Assembly: GCF_014656545.1 (NCBI RefSeq)
Contig: NZ_BNDS01000002.1
Span: forward strand, 306,871-370,870
Length of the DNA stretch: 64,000 nt
Source: Neobacillus kokaensis
Lineage (GTDB): Bacteria > Bacillota > Bacilli > Bacillales > Cytobacillaceae
Direction: 5' to 3'
How positions within the stretch are numbered: position 1 is the stretch's first letter; each line of letters starts with the position of its first letter. This document shows positions 46,628-55,078 of the stretch, one piece after another. Under the pieces are notes generated by a model that saw nothing but the letters and a program-made list of their open reading frames with translations, ran no database searches and had not been told where the DNA came from. The position numbers were made by a program, and so were the translations under genes.

Positions 46628-48316
46628 TTAGGCTGATTCAATTGCCGCTTTAATTTTTCGTAAAGCTTCTGGGTCAATCCCTTCAAGCGATACCGCTACC
46701 TGCTCTAATGCTTCTTGATAATCATAGCGTCTGAAGGCCATTTCAGCTGCCAATAGACCTTTGGCAACCGTCGGATAATGTGTCCGATAGCGATTTCCAT
46801 ATTGGATTGCCTGCTCAGCAAGCATAACATTTTCAATTAACTCAACCGTCGAATTCACCAGCTTTTCTACCGTTAAGACCGCCATTTCTAAGTATTGATT
46901 CAGCGCAGAAATATTGAGCGGCTTTTCTTCAAGCTGAACCCTGACATTTTGAATGCCTTCATTCGCATCTTTAAAAAGATATTTGTAATCTTCAGGAAGT
47001 CCCGGAACATTGCTTTTCTGAACGAGCCTGACTGTTTCTGCAATTTTTTTCGATAGTTCCTTCACTTTTTCTCGTGCTTCGAATTCATCCTTGCGAAGCG
47101 CCTGCAGCTTTTGAGCAAAGGTTTGCTGTTCCTCACGAATTAAATCCAGCTGTTCTTTAATCTCAGCAAGTTCCTCACTAATGACAGATTGCGCCGTTTC
47201 ATTTTGTTTTAATTTCTCCATCAAAATATAATAGCGTTTGTAAACAGCTGCCAGTTCTCTTTCCAAATTACTTTGAATCTCAAGGTCCTGATCAGACACT
47301 TGATAGCTCGTTTGAACATGCAGGACTTCCTCTGAAAGACTTTTATTTTCAGCTTCAGCTGAAGCAAGCAGTCCGTCAGCTTGCTCTTTATGTTTTAACA
47401 CAAAATGCCTGGCATGTACTTCTTTTTCCAATAAATCCAAAAGAATATCAATTCGTTCCTTAACCTCTTTTGTCCCTTCGACAGCTTTTTCAATTTCTGC
47501 TGTTTCAATAAACCCGATATTTTCAGCAAGCTTTTCCTGGAGCCGTGTTGTTTCATCTTCTACCTGGATATGTTCTAAATAATATTCCTGCTCTGTCATC
47601 TCACGGTAACCGCCTTGAACCTCCGTAAGCTGATTAGGTAGAAGTGATTGATTTTCAATCAGGAGCTGCGGAATTAAATTCATGTTATTCTGTATCGTTT
47701 CAAGCTTATTATGAATCAAAAGGACAACTTCACGGGCTTCGAGATAATTTCCATGCTCTGTTTTCTCATCAAATTCGTGAAACTTTTGGGTAACCTCTTC
47801 AAGACCCGACTCCAATTGTTTTTCCGCTTTGCCAAAATTATGACGATGGGCTAATAGTCTCTTCTTTGAATCACGATATAATTCCTTCAATTGTTCAATT
47901 TCTTCGCGATTTTTCTCTTCACTTCCAACAAGCTCATATAATTCTTCCAAAATACTATTGATCAGATTTTCAGTCTCTCGCAGCTGGTTCGCAATGTTTT
48001 GCTGAACTTCTTTCGCTTTATTGAAACGGTACTTGTCTATGTACTCTTCGGCATCAAATAGCATTTCTTCTAAATTTGGAAGCTTGATTGTTACTACTTC
48101 ATCCCATTGATTCCGCCAGCGTTCAAAAAGCTCCTCCGTCTGTCCCGTCATATTGAGCTGCTTCACCTTCGACATCTCATCAGGTACAGGACGATTAAAT
48201 AAGTCAATTTTCCAAGCCTCTAAGCGATCCATTTCTTTAAAGTATTTTTTCTTTATGATATATCCCACTAAAAACAATGCAAGTAAGAGGATAAATGGTC
48301 CAATGATATATATCAC
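46628..48316 (-). CDS. ezrA: Septation ring formation regulator EzrA
   Basis: Negative regulator of FtsZ ring position. 562 residues: one N-terminal TM helix (about 4-24) followed by a long run of spectrin-like coiled coils on the cytoplasmic side. RLEAWKIDLFNRP and the MTGQTEELFERWR segment match B. subtilis EzrA. The best start is GTG 48316, seven bases after AGGAGG, giving MIYIIGPFILLL and exactly the B. subtilis length; the longer frame from 48352 has no RBS. Confidence 0.94.
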   Translation of the reverse strand: MIYIIGPFILLLALFLVGYIIKKKYFKEMDRLEAWKIDLFNRPVPDEMSKVKQLNMTGQTEELFERWRNQWDEVVTIKLPNLEEMLFDAEEYIDKYRFNKAKEVQQNIANQLRETENLINSILEELYELVGSEEKNREEIEQLKELYRDSKKRLLAHRHNFGKAEKQLESGLEEVTQKFHEFDEKTEHGNYLEAREVVLLIHNKLETIQNNMNLIPQLLIENQSLLPNQLTEVQGGYREMTEQEYYLEHIQVEDETTRLQEKLAENIGFIETAEIEKAVEGTKEVKERIDILLDLLEKEVHARHFVLKHKEQADGLLASAEAENKSLSEEVLHVQTSYQVSDQDLEIQSNLERELAAVYKRYYILMEKLKQNETAQSVISEELAEIKEQLDLIREEQQTFAQKLQALRKDEFEAREKVKELSKKIAETVRLVQKSNVPGLPEDYKYLFKDANEGIQNVRVQLEEKPLNISALNQYLEMAVLTVEKLVNSTVELIENVMLAEQAIQYGNRYRTHYPTVAKGLLAAEMAFRRYDYQEALEQVAVSLEGIDPEALRKIKAAIESA

Positions 48317-48456
48317 GTGTAAGCCTCCTATTCCAACCAACAATAAGTCCATTATTAAAAAAAATCTATATATAAATCTGGTAAGGTTTGTTCAATGCCT
48401 TTATGATACCATGTTAACGACAATTTTTGACTATTATTTTCAATATTTTTGTAAAA

Positions 48457-48482
48457 AAAAATAGCGAATGATCGCTATTTGA
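48457..48482 (-). terminator. Terminator of refZ, overlapping its stop codon
   Basis: Stem AAATAGCGA / TCGCTATTT (48459-48467, 48472-48480) followed on the minus strand by a long T-run. The refZ stop (48475-48477) lies in the stem. Confidence 0.82.
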
Positions 48483-49107
48483 TTACTGCGCCTTTTTTTA
48501 TTGGTATTTCTGAACATAATGTTTGATCAATCCAGAAATAAATATCTTTTAAATATTTTTGCACAAAGAAGGCCTCATTTGGAAAAACATATAACACTTC
48601 TCGCATGTAATGCGTGTTTAAAAACGGCATCATAAGTAAAGCCTTGAACTGCGTGATTAAATAGGGAATGGAGTGTGGGCGGAATTCGTTCCATTCAAAT
48701 CCTCTTTCAAAGATCTTCTGAAAATAATATTTTTCCTTCAACGAGTACGTCGACATAACTTCCCTGACCACTTGAGAATCTACTGACATTTCCCGATAAA
48801 CAAAGCTGGTAAGGTGAATGTTTTCACACTGAAACTGAAGCAAATCACTTGCAACTTGCTTTAGGCAGACCCTAGCACCCTTATCAATGGAAAAATAAGC
48901 TTCCTCCATTTTTTGAATATATTGCTCAAAGAAATGGGTAAAACAATATTCTAATAGTCCCGCTTTATTTTCAAAATGGTACGCAATGCCAGCTATATTT
49001 ACTTTTGCCAGGCTGGCAATATCCCTCACCGAAGTTCCCGAATATCCTTTTGAATTAAACAAAAGTATAGCCGCCTTGACAATCGCTTCTTTAGCATTTT
49101 TTTTCAT
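48475..49107 (-). CDS. refZ: FtsZ-regulating TetR-family DNA-binding protein RefZ
   Basis: 210 residues. TetR-type HTH at the N-terminus (GTSVRDIASLAKVNIAGIAYHF, about 28-50) and an all-helical C-terminal domain. In B. subtilis RefZ (YttP) binds oriC-proximal motifs and modulates FtsZ placement during sporulation. Identified by position between ezrA and ytsP and by length. ATG 49107 follows AAAGGGGG; the frame opens at 49134. Divergent from ytsP. Confidence 0.88.
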   Translation of the reverse strand: MKKNAKEAIVKAAILLFNSKGYSGTSVRDIASLAKVNIAGIAYHFENKAGLLEYCFTHFFEQYIQKMEEAYFSIDKGARVCLKQVASDLLQFQCENIHLTSFVYREMSVDSQVVREVMSTYSLKEKYYFQKIFERGFEWNEFRPHSIPYLITQFKALLMMPFLNTHYMREVLYVFPNEAFFVQKYLKDIYFWIDQTLCSEIPIKKGAVIK

Positions 49108-49263
49108 TGTTTTTCCCCCTTTTGGAGCTTCCATCTTCCCTTACTATTAAAAGTTCTTGTTGTCACAATTGATTCCTTCATGAAAATGTCGACAAAGTCT
49201 GCTCATTTTCTTTTATTTTTGATAAAATAGACTATAAACTTTAGAAGAAAAAGGTGAAATATC

Positions 49264-49746
49264 ATGTTTAACGTCGAAATGTACACAGGAACACGTGAAG
49301 AAAATTATGAGCTTGTAACGAAACAATTGCGTGCTCTTTTGCACGGCGAAAAAAATCAAATTGCCAATCTTAGTAATGCATCAGCCTTATTAAATCAATT
49401 TCTAGATAGAATTAATTGGGTTGGTTTTTATTTAATGGATACAAATAATGAACTTGTTTTAGGACCGTTTCAGGGACTTCCTGCCTGTGTAAGAATTCCA
49501 GTCGGCAAAGGAGTCTGCGGTTCCGCAGCGCTTAGAAAGGAGACGCTGCGTGTCCAAGATGTTCACCGATTTCCAGGTCATATCGCCTGTGACGCAGCCT
49601 CTCAATCCGAAATTGTCATTCCTATCATAAAAGGAAATCAATTAATTGGGGTGCTAGACATTGATTCACCAGAATCAAACCGCTTCGATGAACTTGATCA
49701 AGCAAAGCTGGAAGAATTTGTTTCCGTTTTAACTGAATTCATTTAA
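49264..49746 (+). CDS. ytsP: Free methionine-(R)-sulfoxide reductase (GAF domain, YtsP)
   Basis: Single GAF domain, 160 residues. Three catalytic cysteines of fRMsr are present: Cys in LPACVRIPVGKGVCG (two, ten residues apart) and Cys in GHIACDAASQSE. Reduces free Met-R-sulfoxide. Conserved WVGFYLMD and VIPIIKGNQLIGVLDIDSP. It lies next to a methionine gamma-lyase gene on the other strand, both acting on methionine, though that gene is separately transcribed. Confidence 0.93.
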   Translation: MFNVEMYTGTREENYELVTKQLRALLHGEKNQIANLSNASALLNQFLDRINWVGFYLMDTNNELVLGPFQGLPACVRIPVGKGVCGSAALRKETLRVQDVHRFPGHIACDAASQSEIVIPIIKGNQLIGVLDIDSPESNRFDELDQAKLEEFVSVLTEFI

Positions 49747-49777
49747 AAACTCGCCCTTCAAAAGGGCGAGTTCTTTT
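49746..49777. terminator. Bidirectional terminator between ytsP and megL
   Basis: An 11-bp perfect stem AACTCGCCCTT / AAGGGCGAGTT (49748-49758, 49762-49772). T-run to the right, A-run to the left. Confidence 0.88.
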
Positions 49778-50960
49778 ATATTTTATCTAATGCCTGCTCC
49801 AGATCTTCTTTTATATCCTCCCATGCTTCAAGACCTGCCGAAAGCCTTAGCAATGAATTTTCAATTCCCATTTTTCTTCGTTCTTCTTCCGGTACAACTG
49901 CATGGGTCATTGTGGCCGGGTGCTGAATTAATGTTTCTGCATCCCCAAGGCTTACTGCAATTTTAATCAACTTTAGTTGATTCATAAACTGCTGTGCTGT
50001 TTCTTTAGTCCCTTTTACCGAAAAGGAAATCATTCCTCCCGGCTGTCTCATTTGTTTAAGCATGATTTGATAGTCCGGATGTTTATCGTCACCAGGATAG
50101 TAGATGGTGTCGATTTTAGGATGTTGTTTCAAAAATGTAAAAATCCTGCTGGCGTTTTCAGAATGGCGGTCCATCCGGACAGGCAGGGTTTTCACCCCAC
50201 GAAGCAGAAGCCAGGCATCAAATGGAGAAATAATGCCGCCCATATCTTTTTGAGTTGTGAAGGCAACATGCCTAATCCACTCTTTATCGCCTATTACTAA
50301 TCCAGCTATTACGTCACCGTGGCCGCAAATATATTTTGTAGCACTGTGAATGACGATATCACACCCTTTTGTAATAGGTGTTTGTAAAAACGGGGAACAA
50401 AAGGTATTATCAACAACCACTGGGATCCCCTTTTCTTTAGCGACTTTCGCCACCATTTCTAAATCAACAAGCTTCATGGTAGGATTAATCGGTGTTTCAA
50501 TATAAATAACAGTCGTATTTGGCAAAATTCCCTTTTCTACTGTTTCAATTGAATCCATCGCCGAAAAACCATGGGTTATTTCATATTTTCCTTTTAACAA
50601 TTGCAGCAGGCCAAATGTACAACCATAAATCCCTTGTGAACATAGAATATGATCACCACTTTTAGTTAAATTTGTGAGAACCGCACTAACCGCAGCCATT
50701 CCAGACGAAAAGGCAAGTGCCGCTTCACCTTTTTCAAGTGCTGCAACCCTGTCTTCAAGTATTTTGACTGTTGGATTTCGTAATCTCGAATAAATATAGC
50801 CATCCTCTAGTCCGGCAAATCTTTTTTCACCCTGTTCGGCATTTGCAAATGTAAAGGTTGAAGATTGATATAAAGGCGGCACTAAGCTTCCATGAAACTG
50901 TTCTTCCTGATACCCGGTATGAATGACCTCGGTCTCAAACCGAGCTTTCTTTTCTTTCAT
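49776..50960 (-). CDS. megL: Methionine gamma-lyase (trans-sulfuration PLP family)
   Basis: 394 residues, Cys/Met metabolism PLP fold. PLP-binding Lys in IHSATKYICGHGDV (about 208), YSRLRNPT (Tyr/Arg phosphate binding from the neighbouring subunit), SSGMAA. Tyr-Gly-Cys-Thr (GIYGCTFGL) carries the Cys typical of methionine gamma-lyase (Cys116 in the Pseudomonas enzyme), which favours MGL over cystathionine gamma-synthase or beta-lyase. MGL yields methanethiol, 2-oxobutyrate and ammonia. Specificity is inferred. Not at this locus in B. subtilis. Confidence 0.82.
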   Translation of the reverse strand: MKEKKARFETEVIHTGYQEEQFHGSLVPPLYQSSTFTFANAEQGEKRFAGLEDGYIYSRLRNPTVKILEDRVAALEKGEAALAFSSGMAAVSAVLTNLTKSGDHILCSQGIYGCTFGLLQLLKGKYEITHGFSAMDSIETVEKGILPNTTVIYIETPINPTMKLVDLEMVAKVAKEKGIPVVVDNTFCSPFLQTPITKGCDIVIHSATKYICGHGDVIAGLVIGDKEWIRHVAFTTQKDMGGIISPFDAWLLLRGVKTLPVRMDRHSENASRIFTFLKQHPKIDTIYYPGDDKHPDYQIMLKQMRQPGGMISFSVKGTKETAQQFMNQLKLIKIAVSLGDAETLIQHPATMTHAVVPEEERRKMGIENSLLRLSAGLEAWEDIKEDLEQALDKI

Positions 50961-51055
50961 CTTGGCAGCTCCCCTCTTTTGAAAACGCCTTCATTTTTTC
51001 TATATTATATGATTGCTTTTCAATTAAAGTTAAGTTACCAGTAAAATTGACCAGC

Positions 51056-52048
51056 TTAACTTACCTTACTATCGTCTTTTTGTGTAACCACCTTATTTTT
51101 CCCCGTGGATTTTGCTGAATATAACGCTTCATCGGCACGCTTAAATAAGTATTTATATGAATCAGCAATTTCTTTCTGCCAATAAGAAACACCGCACGAA
51201 ACTGTAATTCTGGGCTTTGATTTTTCTGCAACTTTCTTAGCTAATCTTTTAGCAATGGCTGCTCCATCTTCTAATGATACCTTCGGCAAATAGATCGCTA
51301 ATTCTTCGCCGCCCCAGCGTGCCCCGATATCATTTTCACGAATGCTTGTTTTAATTAAGTTAGCTACTTGAACCAGTACCTCATCCCCAATTTGATGTCC
51401 ATATGTATCATTTATATTTTTAAAATTATCAATATCGATTAAAATGAAACTGCCTTGTTCATCCTCTTTCATAGAGCGATGAATTTTTTCATCCAATAGC
51501 CTGCGTGAATGGAGCTTTGTTAAGTAATCGGTAATGACTAATGTTTTAGCGGCCTCGTTTAACATTGTTAAGGTAGAAATCAGCTGTTGTGACTCTTGGT
51601 AAATCTTTGCATTATCCAGCGCATTTCCCGCACTTTCCAGCAGGGTTGAAATAAATTCAATTTCAATATTCATTAGTGCAAACGTGTCTGGAACAACAAG
51701 CTGCAGCACCCCATATACCTCTTTATTCCCCTTTATCGGTGCATATATTGTGGTATGTAAATTTACTGATGAATGTTCAAATTGAACTTCTCCAGAAGCA
51801 AAGGATTGAGCTAAGGCTATATTTTTACTGTCGTATTCCAGCTCAATAATAGGGAAATCCCCCTTGGAGCAAGCAGCACTTGAAAGATGCAGATAGTATG
51901 AAAAGTTAGGAAAAGTCTCATTAAGTATAGTAGTCAATTCACCAATTAAGGCTTCTACATTCATAAAAGAATGAAGCTTTTCACTAATTAAAAATAAGCT
52001 TTTATAAAGTTTTACTTTTGATAATAAATCTTTCTCGAGAGAACCCAT
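51056..52048 (-). CDS. ytrP: GAF-GGDEF diguanylate cyclase (YtrP/DgcW-like, short form)
   Basis: 330 residues: GAF domain (about 20-165) and C-terminal GGDEF domain (about 170-325) with active-site ARWGGEELA and DIDNFKNINDTYGHQIGDEVL, so cyclase activity making c-di-GMP is expected. An RxxD inhibitory site (REND) lies five residues before GGEE. ATG 52048 follows AGGTGGAG. Position beside rpsD matches ytrP of B. subtilis, but that protein, as I recall, is about 580 residues; this one lacks the extra N-terminal half. Confidence 0.87.
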   Translation of the reverse strand: MGSLEKDLLSKVKLYKSLFLISEKLHSFMNVEALIGELTTILNETFPNFSYYLHLSSAACSKGDFPIIELEYDSKNIALAQSFASGEVQFEHSSVNLHTTIYAPIKGNKEVYGVLQLVVPDTFALMNIEIEFISTLLESAGNALDNAKIYQESQQLISTLTMLNEAAKTLVITDYLTKLHSRRLLDEKIHRSMKEDEQGSFILIDIDNFKNINDTYGHQIGDEVLVQVANLIKTSIRENDIGARWGGEELAIYLPKVSLEDGAAIAKRLAKKVAEKSKPRITVSCGVSYWQKEIADSYKYLFKRADEALYSAKSTGKNKVVTQKDDSKVS

Positions 52049-52220
52049 TCCATCTCCACCTATTTTTACAAACATTTATAAATTCCAAATATATACACTA
52101 CACCCTTATTATAGCCAATTTTGTAGTAGGTTTGGTATAGTATTTTCAATAAAATATTAAATTTTCTATTACAATTTTAATATAAGAAAAGGATTAGAAA
52201 ATTTGATTGGCGGAAATTTT

Positions 52221-52250
52221 CTTGACTTTAACAGTATAAAAATTATATAA
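52221..52250 (+). promoter_or_regulatory. Promoter of rpsD
   Basis: -35 TTGACT, 18-bp spacer, -10 TATAAT. The start near 52257 leaves an untranslated leader of about 236 nt. Confidence 0.75.
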
Positions 52251-52256
52251 TACTTT

Positions 52257-52490
52257 TTGTGTAAAATATTGCAGCCTAAGAGAACAACTTTAATTGTTTC
52301 ATTTTGTTCCTCGTAAGAAAAGCAACGTTTTTTGGTCTGGATAACAGTTCTCGAAGAAACCGTTCTTGCGATGGTGCATCGTGTAACCCTCTGCTGCTAG
52401 GGCGATGGTGCATGAAAACAAAATGACTGTTAGTGTAGTTTCTTAACGGTTTTTATTTTACCAAAATAAAAACACGAAGGAGGAGTCATA
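52257..52490 (+). promoter_or_regulatory. rpsD leader, probable ribosomal protein S4 autoregulatory element
   Basis: Long structured leader. A closing helix TCATTTTGTT / AACAAAATGA (52299-52308, 52417-52426) encloses two 12-base direct repeats GCGATGGTGCAT (52368-52379, 52402-52413). Bacillus rpsD is known to be repressed by its product S4 binding the leader; I infer the same here. It also fills the 440-bp gap between ytrP and rpsD, which otherwise shows nothing. Confidence 0.65.
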
Positions 52491-52492
52491 TT

Positions 52493-53095
52493 ATGGCTCG
52501 TTACACCGGCCCAAGCTGGAAAATATCTCGTCGTCTTGGAATTTCTCTAAGCGGTACAGGTAAAGAATTAGAAAAGCGTCCTTACGCTCCTGGACAACAC
52601 GGTCCAAACCAACGTAAAAAGATTTCTGAATACGGATTGCAATTACAAGAAAAGCAAAAACTTCGTCATATGTACGGAGTAAATGAGCGTCAATTCCGCA
52701 CTTTGTTTGTTAAAGCAGGTAAAATGGGCGGCGTTCACGGCGAAAACTTCATGATCCTTCTTGAGGCTCGCCTTGATAACCTTGTATACCGTTTAGGTCT
52801 TGCTCGCACTCGCCGTGCAGCACGTCAATTAGTTAACCACGGGCACATCATGGTTGATGGTTCTCGCGTTGATATTCCATCATACCGTGTAGCACCAGGA
52901 CAAACAATCAGCGTTCGTGAAAAATCACGCAGCCTTGATGTAATCAAGGAAGCAATCGAAGCTAATAACTTCGTTCCTGATTATTTAACTTTCGATGCTG
53001 ACAAATTAGAAGGTACTTTCACTCGCTTACCAGAGCGTTCTGAATTACCTGCTGAAATTAACGAAACATTCATCGTTGAGTTCTATTCACGTTAA
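52493..53095 (+). CDS. rpsD: 30S ribosomal protein S4
   Basis: Primary 16S rRNA-binding protein of the small subunit body. 200 residues, starting [17 protein letters not shown]4 RNA-binding domain at about 90-155 ([30 protein letters not shown] split). No zinc-finger cysteines at the N-terminus, so it is the C-minus form. Strong RBS GAAGGAGGAG. Codon use is highly biased, as expected for a ribosomal gene. Confidence 0.98.
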   Translation: MARYTGPSWKISRRLGISLSGTGKELEKRPYAPGQHGPNQRKKISEYGLQLQEKQKLRHMYGVNERQFRTLFVKAGKMGGVHGENFMILLEARLDNLVYRLGLARTRRAARQLVNHGHIMVDGSRVDIPSYRVAPGQTISVREKSRSLDVIKEAIEANNFVPDYLTFDADKLEGTFTRLPERSELPAEINETFIVEFYSR

Positions 53096-53123
53096 TTAAT
53101 TCGCTTTTTAAATAGCGATACCA

Positions 53124-53261
53124 AACACCCTAGAATTGTTGATAAAACAACGTTTCTAGGGTGTTTTATTTATCTCTTGGTTTGTAATCTAATGTATTCC
53201 TCACCACCCTTAATTGGGGGAGGTTTTGGGGGTACTTTTTATAACGTATCGTGGACGGACG
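53124..53261. repeat. Flanking repeat A of the rpsD-downstream cassette (contains rpsD terminator)
   Basis: Ordered parts: perfect 12-bp stem AACACCCTAGAA/TTCTAGGGTGTT (53124-53135, 53154-53165) with an inner TTGTT/AACAA hairpin, then a T-rich tail; a C-rich/G-rich dyad CCCTTAATTGGGGG; TTTTGGGGG; ACTTTTTA; and TGGACGGACG (53252-53261). The same parts in the same order, diverged in sequence, occur at 54530-54670. The first hairpin doubles as the rpsD terminator. Confidence 0.7.
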
Positions 53262-53359
53262 CTTTTTAAAAAACATGCTTTTAATATATCTTGTTTAAAT
53301 TTCAAGTAGACAAAACAATTAATTTCTTCAAAAAATATAGATCATTCAGAGGCGAATTT

Positions 53360-54472
53360 ATGTTTAATTTTGATGATAAAGATTTAATTCAGATGCTTAG
53401 TTTAGGAACTGATTCAGAGGTAGAATTGAATGCAATGAAAGAAAAGAAAGTTGAGTTTAGAAAACATTTTGGACAATTACTTAGTAAGAGTAGAAAAAAC
53501 GCAAAAAGCAATGAATGTTTTTATTGTGGTGAAAAATGTAGTAGTTTTTGCAATTCGCACTCAATACCTGCTTTTTTTCTAAGAAACATCGCTCACCAAG
53601 GGTTTGTTTATAATAACCATAAATTAATAAACATGCCATTATTAGATGATGATATAGGTGTAAACAAGACTGGTACTTTTCAATTAATTTGTAGAGAATG
53701 TGATAGCAAAATATTTAGTGACTATGAAAATCCAGATAATTATGAAGGTACACCAACTTCAAAAATGATAGCACAAATTGCAATGAAAAATTACTTAAAA
53801 AGCATAAGTAAAAGAAAATTAGAAATTGAAATATTTAATAATATGATGGATAGTACCGAACAACCATTTGAAAACATTGAGCAAAAACAAATTATAAATA
53901 ATTTAGATTTACAAGAATACATCGAAGGATTAAATCGTGCAAAACGAGTAGAAAAAAAGGGATGGGATAATGAGTATTATTTATTTTATTATCAAAAACT
54001 AGACTATGTTGTTCCAATCGCTTTCCAAAGTACTGTTGTATTGCTAACTGATTTTGAAGGTAATATTATTAACAATATATACAACTATTCACCCGAATAT
54101 CAAATGAAATCGGTTCATATATGTGTGTTCCCACTTGAAAGTTCTAGTGTAATTATGATGTTTGTAGATTCAAAGGAAAAGAGATACAGATCCTTCTACA
54201 AGCAATTCCGAAAACTGTCTCACGAAGATAAGTTAGCTGCAATAAACTTTATAATTTTTAGTTATTCTGAAGATGTATTTATACACAAAAAAATCAACGA
54301 AGAAGTTTTAAAACATCAAGGTCTGGTAGATGTTAGTAGAAAATCCTTAGAGTTAATAACAACAAATCCAAATATAGATGTTAACCCTTTGTTAATAGGT
54401 AAAGAAAATGTTAATTTTGATAAAATGCACGAAATTCCTAACCTGCTCTCGAAGGAGTTCAAAGTTCGATAA
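53360..54472 (+). CDS. Accessory protein with HNH-like Cys/His cluster, unknown function
   Basis: 370 residues from ATG 53360 (AGAGG 7 bases upstream; a TTG at 53291 would lengthen it). A four-cysteine zinc-binding cluster: CFYC (53-56), further Cys at 60 and 64, then SHSIPAFFLRN (His 67) and CREC (111-114) followed by DSKIFSDYENP. The CxxC...SHxIPxFFLRN...CxxCD...FSxYE layout resembles HNH/treble-clef nuclease-like proteins, but a complete HNH triad is not clear. The remaining 250 residues are not recognised. Strikingly A+T-rich, bracketed by diverged repeats, absent from the B. subtilis locus: likely acquired. A defence role is possible but unproven. Confidence 0.75.
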   Translation: MFNFDDKDLIQMLSLGTDSEVELNAMKEKKVEFRKHFGQLLSKSRKNAKSNECFYCGEKCSSFCNSHSIPAFFLRNIAHQGFVYNNHKLINMPLLDDDIGVNKTGTFQLICRECDSKIFSDYENPDNYEGTPTSKMIAQIAMKNYLKSISKRKLEIEIFNNMMDSTEQPFENIEQKQIINNLDLQEYIEGLNRAKRVEKKGWDNEYYLFYYQKLDYVVPIAFQSTVVLLTDFEGNIINNIYNYSPEYQMKSVHICVFPLESSSVIMMFVDSKEKRYRSFYKQFRKLSHEDKLAAINFIIFSYSEDVFIHKKINEEVLKHQGLVDVSRKSLELITTNPNIDVNPLLIGKENVNFDKMHEIPNLLSKEFKVR

Positions 54473-54529
54473 CTTGTAAGGGGGATTTTTACATTTGTTA
54501 ATTGATTTGCTTATTAATTAGCAATCACA

Positions 54530-54670
54530 AAAACCCGTAGAAACTGCGTTATATCAACGCCTCTAGGGTTTTTTATTTGTACTTTGCTTTGTAGAATTTT
54601 GAATTCTCCCCCAAAGAATTGGGGGGATTTGGGGGAAGTTTTTAAACCAAAAATATCCAATGGGCAGACG
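54530..54670. repeat. Flanking repeat B of the cassette (contains its terminator)
   Basis: Same order as repeat A: stem AACCC(G)TAGA/TCTAGGGTT (54532-54541, 54562-54570) with inner GCGTT/AACGC, T-rich tail, dyad CCCCCAAAGAATTGGGGGG, TTTGGGGG, AGTTTTTA and TGGGCAGACG (54661-54670). Distance from the hairpin to AATTGGGGG is 49 bp here and 51 bp in copy A. The rest of 54671-54742 shows nothing. Confidence 0.7.
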
Positions 54671-54742
54671 AGTACTTAATTATAAAGATTCTCCTAATAA
54701 AAGTCGCGGCACCTGTTTTTCAAATTGGCAGAGGATTTTTTA

Positions 54743-54931
54743 TTATTTATTGTTTACCCATTGTATCGTTCTACGATATAGAAATCCTAATACCATATAT
54801 ATACCAATGACAATTGCTGCAGTTAATAATCTTTCACTTAAAACTCCGTCTGCAAAAAGTACAGGTCCGAGTCCGAAAAATGTAACAAGTGCAAGCAAAA
54901 TAATAAAAACTATGTGTACTAAAAACCTCAT
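54743..54931 (-). CDS. Small two-TM membrane protein, unknown function
   Basis: 62 residues, MRFLVHIVFIILLALVTFF... with TM segments at about 4-28 and 35-54 and a basic end (YRRTIQWVNNK). ATG start with AGGGGTGATTAG upstream. I recall similar short proteins in other Bacillus genomes without a known function. It lies between the cassette and the PBP gene, transcribed toward the cassette. Confidence 0.7.
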   Translation of the reverse strand: MRFLVHIVFIILLALVTFFGLGPVLFADGVLSERLLTAAIVIGIYMVLGFLYRRTIQWVNNK

Positions 54932-55031
54932 CTAATCACCCCTAATGTCCTCTTTCTATATTAGACGATGCGTTAAAAATGATGTTACCTTTATCACTAT
55001 TTCTTCAGTCTATTCTCCCCTAATACAATAC

Positions 55032-55059
55032 AAAAAAGCACACCAGGTGTGCTTTTTTG
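55032..55059. terminator. Terminator of the class A PBP gene
   Basis: Stem AAAAAAGCACACC / GGTGTGCTTTTTT with a one-base nominal loop (effectively a short loop). A/T runs on both sides make it bidirectional. Confidence 0.85.
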
Positions 55060-55078
55060 TATTCCTGTTCAACAGCCA

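Noticed and set aside
49776-50960. Cystathionine gamma-synthase (MetB/MetI) assignment
   Set aside because: The Tyr-Gly-Cys-Thr motif favours methionine gamma-lyase, though assay evidence is needed for certainty.
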